A program made the translations under genes and the position numbers. A stretch of 64,000 nucleotides of DNA, from positions 4,590,001 to 4,654,000 of the forward strand of contig NZ_AP023189.1 of assembly GCF_012767755.2 (NCBI RefSeq), read 5' to 3'. This stretch comes from Pseudomonas tohonis. GTDB lineage: Bacteria; Pseudomonadota; Gammaproteobacteria; Pseudomonadales; Pseudomonadaceae. Positions 57,974 through 64,000 of this stretch are shown one piece after another. Under the pieces are notes generated by a model, which worked only from the letters and a program-made list of their open reading frames with translations, did not search any database and was not told the DNA's origin. How positions within the stretch are numbered: the first letter of the stretch is position 1; every line of letters starts with the position of its first letter.

Positions 57974-60682
57974 TCATGCGTCAGTTCGCCTCATGGCGGC
58001 CTCGACCGCGAGCCGATCCTCGAGCAGCGCCAGGTGGCGGTCGAGCACCGCCAGCAACGCCGGGACCTGCTCCGCCCGACGGGTGCGCTCCGCCGCCTGG
58101 GCCAGTTGATCGAGCCCGAAGTTGAGCGTGCTGCCCCGCAGGCGGTGGCACAGCGCTTCCAGTTGCTCGGTGCCCTGCCCGCCATCGGGCAGCGAGGCGA
58201 GCGACGCCCGTATCTCGCGCAACGAGGTGCACAGGGTCGGCAGGAGGCGGTCGAACAGCGCGGCGCCGAGCCAGCCCCGCAGCATCGCGAGGCGCTCCCT
58301 CGAGATCGCCTCGGCCTGCTGTCCCGCCACCGGGGCGGGCGTCTCCCAGCGCTCCAGGACGGCCAGCAAGGCCTCGCGATGCAGGGGTTTGGCCAGCACG
58401 CCGGCCAGCCCGGCCTCCCGGCACTGCTGGGGGTCCAGGTCACCCGCGTTGGCGGTCAGGGCCAGGAGCAGCGGCCTGGGCTCGCGGGCCCCTTCGAGGA
58501 TCCTGCGGCTGGCGGCGAGCCCGTCGATGTCGGGCAGGCGCATGTCCATCAGCACCAGGTCGTAGGGGGCGGCCAGGCAGGCGGCGACCGCTTCGAGGCC
58601 GGAGCTGGCCGTGCCGACCTGGCAGCCCCAGCTCTGCAGCAACTCGGCGGTCACCAGGCGGCTGACGTCCACGTCCTCCACCAGCAGCACGCGCATGCCT
58701 TGCAGCAGGGCGACTTCGTCCGCGTCCGGCTCGGGCTCGCCGACCTCCGGCCACGGCAACGCCAGGCGGATGGCGGTGCCACGCCCGGGTGCACTGTCCA
58801 GGGTCAGCTGCCCGCCGATCAGGGCGGCCAGCCGAGCGCTGATGTAGAGCCCCAGGCCGATGCCGGGCCGGTCGGAAAGCGGGTCCCGCACGAAGGCGTC
58901 GAAAATGCTGGCCTGCAGCTCGGGACGGATACCGGGCCCGGTGTCCCTGACTTCGATGGCGATGCCCTCGCCGGTCTTGTCCAGGCGGATGACCACCTCC
59001 CCGCTGTCGGTGAACTTCAGGGCATTGCCCAGCAGGTTGAAGAGGATCTGCCGCAGCGGCTTCGGGTTGCCCAGCACGAAGGCCGGCAGGTCGGCCGCGC
59101 AGGCCGTCGACAGCCGCAGGGCGCGTGCCTCGGCCTGGGGCTGGAAGATCGAGGCGCACTCCTCGGCCAGCCGCCCGGGGGAGAAGGCCTGGGCCGCAGG
59201 CAGCTCCAGCTTCTCGGCGCGGCTGAGCAGCATCAGGCCGTCGAGCACGTCGGTGAGGCTCTGCGCCGCGGTCCGTACCGTCTCGATGCGCTGCTGCTGG
59301 CGGCCGTCCAGCCCGCCCTGGTCGAGGAGCTGGAGATGCCCCTGGATCGCGACCAACGGCGTGCGCAGCTCGTGGCTGAGCATCGCCTCGCGTTCCAGGG
59401 ACTGCTGCGCCTCGTGCAGCGCCTGGTCGCGGGCCACGGCCAGCGCCCGGGTACGCTCGTCGACCCGGGCCTCCAGCGAGGCGTTGAGGCGCTGGAGGTC
59501 GTCGCGCAACTGGTTGCTGTGCTGCAGCGCGGCGACAACGCGGCTCCCCACCACCAGGCCGTGGGAGAGGAGGAAAAACAGCACCCCTACCGGGATGAGG
59601 TTGAGCGTCGAGACGCTGAAGGAGTACATCAGCAGGTCGTTGATGATGGTGGCATCCATCACCACCATCCCCAGCAGCACGCCCATGGCGCCCGCCCGGC
59701 GACGCCTGGCGGCCAGCAGCAGGGCGCCGAGGAAGTACAGCTCGCTGAGCAGCAGCCACAGGGCACAGGGGTCGCGCAGCAGGGTGAAGAAGGAAGCGGG
59801 CAGCAGCAGCGTCAGGGCGGCACCGAGCGCCCCTACGCAGGCCAGCAGCGCCACGATCCGCCGGGACAGCTCCCCCGGGAACAGGCGCAGCAGGAGGAAA
59901 CCGTAGGCCGGCGCGAACAGGTGCCCGGACAGGTACTCGATGCGATAGATCCAGAGCGCCGGCCATTGGAGGTAGTGGTCCAGCAGCTCACCGCTGGAGG
60001 CCGCGCGCATCCCGGCCAGCACCAGCATGGCGGCCAGCGGCGCCCCCCCCAGCGAGCGCGCCGCGCTGCGGTCGAGCAGGCCCATGAACAGCGCCATCAT
60101 GAAGGCCGCGCCGACGGTCAGCAGGTAGAGGGCACGCTGCCGGCTCGCGTCCATCTGCAGCGTCTGCAGGGTGCCGGCCCTGACGGCCATGTCGATGCCG
60201 CCCTCGTGGTGGAAGTGGTTGGACAGTTCGATGCGGATGTCCACCTGCGTGTGCCCCAGGGGCAGGGGCACGATGGCCGATTGCAGGCGCGGCACCTCGT
60301 CCTGCGCATCGCCCGGCCGCCCGCGCTCCAGCACCAGGGCACCGTCGACCCAGACCCGCGCCGCCGACTTGAAGTCATCGAAGTACAGCGCGAGCTGGCG
60401 GGTGTGGGCGGGCAGCATCAGTTGGCTGCGCAGCTCCACCCGGCCGAACCCCACCTCCCCCCAGAACCTCGGGGTGCCCTTGCCCCAGGTGAAGGGGATG
60501 CGCACCTGCTGCTCGGCGCGCTCCGGCTCGATCCAGGTCAGCCGCCAATCGCCCTCCAGCGCGTGCATGGGCTGCAGCTCGGGGTTCCAGTCACGCAGGT
60601 CGATGGGCGCGGCGGCCTGCGCCGGTGCGGCGAGCAGCCACGACAGCAGGAAGAGGCAGGGAAGCAGGCTGAGACGGATCAC
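57974..60682 (-). CDS. Hybrid sensor histidine kinase (DISMED2-7TM-HisKA-HATPase-REC-HPt)
   Basis: 902 residues. Signal peptide (1-23), a periplasmic carbohydrate-binding-like 7TMR-DISMED2 domain (about 30-175), seven membrane helices (185-380), coiled coil, HisKA with H437 in LSHELRTPL, HATPase (GNALKF at 552, DTGPGI at 580), receiver with D713 (VLMDMRLPDIDG) and an HPt domain with H846 (CHRLRGS). A complete phosphorelay in one chain, feeding the OmpR-type regulator downstream. Between the exaC/MCP genes and the second quinoprotein dehydrogenase, so it may regulate it; ligand unknown. Confidence 0.9.
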   Translation of the reverse strand: MIRLSLLPCLFLLSWLLAAPAQAAAPIDLRDWNPELQPMHALEGDWRLTWIEPERAEQQVRIPFTWGKGTPRFWGEVGFGRVELRSQLMLPAHTRQLALYFDDFKSAARVWVDGALVLERGRPGDAQDEVPRLQSAIVPLPLGHTQVDIRIELSNHFHHEGGIDMAVRAGTLQTLQMDASRQRALYLLTVGAAFMMALFMGLLDRSAARSLGGAPLAAMLVLAGMRAASSGELLDHYLQWPALWIYRIEYLSGHLFAPAYGFLLLRLFPGELSRRIVALLACVGALGAALTLLLPASFFTLLRDPCALWLLLSELYFLGALLLAARRRRAGAMGVLLGMVVMDATIINDLLMYSFSVSTLNLIPVGVLFFLLSHGLVVGSRVVAALQHSNQLRDDLQRLNASLEARVDERTRALAVARDQALHEAQQSLEREAMLSHELRTPLVAIQGHLQLLDQGGLDGRQQQRIETVRTAAQSLTDVLDGLMLLSRAEKLELPAAQAFSPGRLAEECASIFQPQAEARALRLSTACAADLPAFVLGNPKPLRQILFNLLGNALKFTDSGEVVIRLDKTGEGIAIEVRDTGPGIRPELQASIFDAFVRDPLSDRPGIGLGLYISARLAALIGGQLTLDSAPGRGTAIRLALPWPEVGEPEPDADEVALLQGMRVLLVEDVDVSRLVTAELLQSWGCQVGTASSGLEAVAACLAAPYDLVLMDMRLPDIDGLAASRRILEGAREPRPLLLALTANAGDLDPQQCREAGLAGVLAKPLHREALLAVLERWETPAPVAGQQAEAISRERLAMLRGWLGAALFDRLLPTLCTSLREIRASLASLPDGGQGTEQLEALCHRLRGSTLNFGLDQLAQAAERTRRAEQVPALLAVLDRHLALLEDRLAVEAAMRRTDA

Positions 60683-60823
60683 GAGCGAGGCGCTCCTCGG
60701 GACGAGAGGCCGGCACGCAACGCTGACGGCGGGGAGCGCAGTCTAGGGGATGAGGAGGCAGGCTGTGAATCCGCCCTGCCGGGGTGGGCAGAGCGCGGCG
60801 GCAAGGGCCGCCGCGCACGTCCG

Positions 60824-62602
60824 TCAGCGCTTGGCCACCAGGTCCTTGGGCAGCTTGAAGGTCCAGATCATGCCGCCCTGGTCCAGGTCCTTGATGCGCT
60901 TGGCCACCTCGCCGCCCCACAGCGGCACGGCGCCGCCCCAGCCGGAGACCACGGTGACGTACTGCTCGCCGTCCATCTCCCAGGTGACCGGGGAGGCGAT
61001 CACGCCGGAGCCGGTGTTGAACTCGTAGAGTTTCTTGCCGGTCCTGGCGTCGAAGGCCATGAGGAAGCCTTCCGGGTTGCCAGTGAACACCAGGTTGCCC
61101 TTGGTGGCCAGCACGCCGCCCCACAGCGGCGCGTAGTTCTGGTAGCGCCAGACTTCCTTGCCGGTCTTCGGGTCGATGGCGCGCAGCACGCCGATGTAGT
61201 CCTCGTTCAGCGGCTTGATGGTGAAGCCCGCGCCCAGGTAGGCCGCGCCCTTCTTGTAGGTCACGCCCTCGTTCCACATGTCCATGCCCCACTCGTTGGA
61301 GGGCACGTAGAACAGGCCGGTGTCCTGGCTGTAGGCCATGGGCATCCAGTTCTTGCCGCCGAGGAAGGACGGCGCGACGAACACCGAGGTGCCCTTCTTC
61401 GCGTCACCCGGGGCACCGGGGCGGTGGGCGTCGTCGTAGATGGGCCGGCCGTTCTTGTCCAGGCCCTTGGCCCAGGTGACCTTGTCGACGAAGGGGAAGC
61501 CACGGATGAATTTGCCGTTGGTGCGATCGAGCACATAGAAGAAGCCGTTGCGGTCGGCGGTGCCGGCGGCCTTGATGGTCTTGCCGCCGTCCTGGTAGTC
61601 GAAGGACACCAGCTCATTGACGCCGTCGTAGTCCCAGCCGTCGTGCGGGGTGGTCTGGAAGTGCCACTTGATCGAGCCGTCCTCCGGGTTCAGCGCCAGG
61701 CGCGAGGAGGAGAACAGGTTGTCGCCGGGGCGCAGGTGGGAGTTCCACGGCGAGGGGTTGCCGGTGCCGATGAACAGCGAGTCGGTGCTCGGGTCGTAGT
61801 AGCCGCCCAGCCAGGGTGCGGCGCCGCCGGTCTTCCACAGGTCGCCCGGCCAGGTCTTGCCCGCTTCGCCGCCGGAGATGCCGTTCTCGATCGCCTTGCC
61901 GTCCTTGTAGACGTAGCCCATGTGGCCTTCCACGGTGGGGCGGCTCCACAGCAGGTTGCCGGTTGTGGGGTCATAGGCCTCGATCTTGCCGACCACGCCG
62001 AACTCGCCGCCGGCGACGCCGGTGATCAGCTTGCCCTTGGCGATCAGCGGTGCGGCGGAGATGGAGTAGCCGGCCTTGTAGTCGGCCACGGTCTTCTTCC
62101 ACACCACCTTGCCGGTGTCCTTGTTCAGCGCCACCAGCTTGGCGTCGAGGGTGCCGAAGATCACCAGGTCGCCGTACAGGGCCACGCCCCGGTTGATCAC
62201 GTCGCAGCAGGGCATGACGCCGTCGGGCAGGCGCGCGTCGTACTGCCAGAGCTTCTTGCCGGTGCGCGCGTCGGCGGCGAACACCCGCGAGTAGGAGGCG
62301 GTGACGTACATCACGCCGTCCTTGATCAGCGGCTGCGCCTGCTGGCCGCGCTGCTTCTCGCCACCGAAGGACAGCGCCCAGACCGGGCGCAGTTCCTTGA
62401 CGTTGTCGGTGTTCAGCGTGTCCAGCGTGCTGTAGCGCTGGCCCTGCTGGTTGAGGCCGTTGACCACGATCTGGTCATTGCGCTTGCCGGCATCGCTGAT
62501 GTCCTGGTCGGTGACGCCCGCCCAGGCAGACAGGCTGGCGAGGGTCATGGCGGCGAACAGCGCCGTGCGGACGAAAGGCTGGGTGAAACCGGTGGGGTTC
62601 AT
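60824..62602 (-). CDS. PQQ-dependent alcohol dehydrogenase, predicted lanthanide type (PedH/ExaA family)
   Basis: 592 residues, periplasmic, signal peptide to about residue 28. Features: vicinal disulphide CC at 132-133, metal ligands Glu200 (GGEFG) and Asn282 (GNPSPWN), catalytic Asp324 in [11 protein letters not shown], and a second Asp at 326. Asp two places after the catalytic Asp is the known mark of lanthanide enzymes (XoxF, PedH); calcium enzymes have Ser, Thr or Ala there. There is no haem domain, so electrons must go to a separate cytochrome c that is not in the window. The ATG at 62602 is chosen because a signal peptide follows. Confidence 0.88.
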   Translation of the reverse strand: MNPTGFTQPFVRTALFAAMTLASLSAWAGVTDQDISDAGKRNDQIVVNGLNQQGQRYSTLDTLNTDNVKELRPVWALSFGGEKQRGQQAQPLIKDGVMYVTASYSRVFAADARTGKKLWQYDARLPDGVMPCCDVINRGVALYGDLVIFGTLDAKLVALNKDTGKVVWKKTVADYKAGYSISAAPLIAKGKLITGVAGGEFGVVGKIEAYDPTTGNLLWSRPTVEGHMGYVYKDGKAIENGISGGEAGKTWPGDLWKTGGAAPWLGGYYDPSTDSLFIGTGNPSPWNSHLRPGDNLFSSSRLALNPEDGSIKWHFQTTPHDGWDYDGVNELVSFDYQDGGKTIKAAGTADRNGFFYVLDRTNGKFIRGFPFVDKVTWAKGLDKNGRPIYDDAHRPGAPGDAKKGTSVFVAPSFLGGKNWMPMAYSQDTGLFYVPSNEWGMDMWNEGVTYKKGAAYLGAGFTIKPLNEDYIGVLRAIDPKTGKEVWRYQNYAPLWGGVLATKGNLVFTGNPEGFLMAFDARTGKKLYEFNTGSGVIASPVTWEMDGEQYVTVVSGWGGAVPLWGGEVAKRIKDLDQGGMIWTFKLPKDLVAKR

Positions 62603-62717
62603 TGCGGCTACCTCTGCGGGCTTGTTGTTGTCATCCGGGAAAATTTCCCGGTCTGCCGCGAATTCTTGGTTCGCCCGCCCTCCCCGCCAATTCACCTCAG
62701 TGCGGAGATTCGTAGTT

Positions 62718-62725
62718 CCTTGGTA
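62718..62725 (-). promoter_or_regulatory. TACCAAGG motif upstream of the lanthanide-type dehydrogenase
   Basis: On the minus strand GCTACCAAGG resembles GCTACCAAAT before pqqA and lies about 115 bp upstream of the start. The second half (GCATTC) is not seen, so the link is weaker. Confidence 0.35.
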
Positions 62726-62789
62726 GCAATACCGGGCCGCACGGTTCGAGGGGCGCAAGGGGAGGCACAGGGTGGGCGTGGGTGAGTGG

Positions 62790-62975
62790 GTGGGCGTAGG
62801 GTGGGCTTCAGCCCACCGCTGCCAGGCCCAGGCACCGAACGATCGGGCATGACGACGTGCCCCCACCCGACTCCGTCTGGTGGAGGTAAGAAGCGACCTC
62901 CACCCTACGCCCCGGGGGTACGCCTGCGCGGGGTGGGAACGCAGAACAGCTAGGGTGGACGACGCTTAACCCGTC
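62790..62975. repeat. Intergenic palindromes
   Basis: GGTGGGCTTCAGCCCACC near 62801, GGTGGAGGT...ACCTCCACC near 62880-62905 and GGGTGGACGA...CCGTCCAACC near 62954-62981. Related stems lie near 24969, 53230 and 53303. They sit in about 400 bp without a gene between the metallohydrolase end and the dehydrogenase start. Confidence 0.65.
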
Positions 62976-63009
62976 CAACCTGCGGAGCGCGTCGCGGCAC
63001 CGCTGCGCC

Positions 63010-63936
63010 TCACTCAGCCAATGGCAGGCGCTCGCGCTCGTAGCGCGGGTAGAGATGGCTGACGCTGCGCACCAGCTCGTAGCGGGTCAGGCTGATGCCG
63101 GCGAAGCGCTCGGGGATGGGCGCGCGGATGAGTTCGTTCATTTCCGCGCCGCGCTTGGCGCCGTCACGCAACAGGCCGTCGAGCCAGCCGAGGTAGTCGC
63201 GCATCTGGGCGAAGATCGCATCGTCGCGGGCCACCGGGCCGTGGCCGGGCACCAGCAGTTTCCAGGGCAGCGCCTGGAGCTGGTCGAGGTCGGCGAGCCA
63301 GGTGTCCAGCCCCGGGCTGTTGGGGGTGGTGAGGGCGCGCTGGTAGAACAGAAGGTCGCCGCCGAAGAGCACGCCGGTGCGCTCGTCGAGGATCGCCAGG
63401 TCCGCCCCGGTGTGGCCGCGCAGGGCCAGCAGGCGCAGCGGGTGGCCGCCGATGGTAAGGGTACCGGGGGTGACGGCTTCGGTGGGCAGAAGCACCTCGG
63501 TGCCGCGCATCCAGTCGCCCACCAGGCGATACATGTTCTCGGCCATGGCATCGCCCTGCTGGCGCAGCAGTTCGGTGGTGCCGGGCAAGGCGGCGATGGG
63601 CACGTCGGCGAAGGCCTGGTTGCCCAGCGCGTGGTCCGGGTGGTGGTGGGTGATCAGCACCCGGACCACCGGCTGCGGGGTGACCCGCGCGATGGCCTGG
63701 CGCATCGCCTCGCCGTAGCGCCTGGAGGGGCCGCTGTCGATCACCACCACGCCGTCGTCGGTGACGATGAAGGCGGTGTTGACCACGTTGCCGCCGTTGC
63801 CCGCCGCGAAGTTGTCGGTGCTGCCTTCCAGCAGCCAGGTGCCTTCGGCGATCTGCCGGGGTTGCAGGTGGTAGTCCAGCTCCGCGCGGGACAGCAGCGG
63901 CAGCACGACGAGGAAAACCAGCACGAGCAGGCGCAT
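63010..63936 (-). CDS. Quinoprotein relay system zinc metallohydrolase (MBL fold)
   Basis: 308 residues, exported (signal peptide MRLLVLVFLVVLPLLSRA). Zinc motif THHHPDHALGN, then Asp/His in LRGHTGADLAI and PGHGPVARD. The family is encoded with PQQ dehydrogenases and SoxYZ-like carriers; its substrate is unknown. Start ATG at 63936 behind AGGAGGG, 2 bp after the preceding gene. Confidence 0.85.
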   Translation of the reverse strand: MRLLVLVFLVVLPLLSRAELDYHLQPRQIAEGTWLLEGSTDNFAAGNGGNVVNTAFIVTDDGVVVIDSGPSRRYGEAMRQAIARVTPQPVVRVLITHHHPDHALGNQAFADVPIAALPGTTELLRQQGDAMAENMYRLVGDWMRGTEVLLPTEAVTPGTLTIGGHPLRLLALRGHTGADLAILDERTGVLFGGDLLFYQRALTTPNSPGLDTWLADLDQLQALPWKLLVPGHGPVARDDAIFAQMRDYLGWLDGLLRDGAKRGAEMNELIRAPIPERFAGISLTRYELVRSVSHLYPRYERERLPLAE

Positions 63937-63938
63937 GC

Positions 63939-64000
63939 CTAGAGCCCTCCTTCGAATTCGTTGCCGTTGTTGTCGCGCAGCCACAGGCGCGCGCCTTCGT
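63939..64000 (-). CDS. End of a probable quinoprotein-associated SoxYZ-like carrier
   Basis: Only the last 19 codons are in the window (GARLWLRDNNGNEFEGGL, stop at 63939-63941). The tail resembles the SoxZ-like ending of quinoprotein dehydrogenase-associated SoxYZ carriers, and the following metallohydrolase gene is their usual neighbour. The call rests mostly on context. Confidence 0.45.
   Translation of the reverse strand, partial: EGARLWLRDNNGNEFEGGL

Noticed and set aside
57860..62785. A 1641-codon open frame on the plus strand
   Set aside because: It lies antisense across the response regulator, the hybrid kinase and the PQQ dehydrogenase, all with clear domains. Its low-complexity His/Gln/Arg/Gly composition is typical of reverse-frame reading in GC-rich DNA.

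Overview
The window reads as a Pseudomonas chromosome (P. aeruginosa/P. putida-type gene order for pqqABCDE-pqqH-ercA-ercS, modABC, dctA, exaC, AcoR-type regulator). The right two thirds (about 22-64 kb) are GC-rich ordinary core DNA. The left third (1-21.9 kb) is a mosaic accessory region whose composition drops clearly, most of all at 16-22 kb.

Accessory region. The right boundary is visible: a four-gene recombinase module (21770-16172, minus strand) abuts a ttcA gene that is cut inside its PP-loop motif after Ser-Gly-Gly-Lys, so the island sits in ttcA. The rest of ttcA is not in the window, so the island should extend beyond the left edge. Its cargo includes a probable defence operon (MmeI-like DNA methyltransferase, a 42-codon remnant of a DUF1016/YhcG-type nuclease, a DEAD/DEAH helicase, a GIY-YIG nuclease); an XRE regulator with a divergent winged-helix gene and a helicase truncated at its DEAH box; a patchwork of gene ends (two zinc-ADH C-termini and an ImmA/IrrE peptidase lacking both ends); a decayed integrase; a glutathione-independent formaldehyde dehydrogenase; a small transposon-derived inverted-repeat element; and a VRR-NUC nuclease/DinG-like helicase pair, both frameshifted, the second cut off at a junction with a UvrA-like gene that runs off the left edge.

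Core region. After ttcA come a DnaJ-domain protein, two tandem Yip1-family membrane proteins and SprT. Then follow a minus-strand acyl-CoA operon (acyl-CoA dehydrogenase, amidohydrolase, acyl-CoA synthetase, CoA transferase), a toxin-antitoxin pair, dctA with a sigma-54 promoter, an AraC regulator, an ABM-domain protein, MdaB, modABC with a clear ModE box, and a periplasmic solute-binding protein.

From 38.7 kb on the window is devoted to PQQ-dependent alcohol oxidation. Genes are ercS, ercA, pqqH, pqqE, pqqD, pqqC, pqqB and pqqA (minus strand), an AcoR-type sigma-54 activator, then aldA and a periplasmic quinohaemoprotein alcohol dehydrogenase behind a sigma-54 promoter, and exaC. An MCP, a two-component system (DISMED2/7TM hybrid kinase plus OmpR-type regulator), and a second quinoprotein dehydrogenase with the Asp-x-Asp signature of lanthanide enzymes follow. 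The last genes are a metallohydrolase and the end of a probable SoxYZ-like carrier of the quinoprotein relay. The simplest reading is that PQQ made here feeds two periplasmic dehydrogenases, one predicted Ca-type and one predicted Ln-type; the aldehydes are then oxidised in the cytoplasm by ExaC and AldA. Pseudomonas intergenic repeats separate many transcription units.
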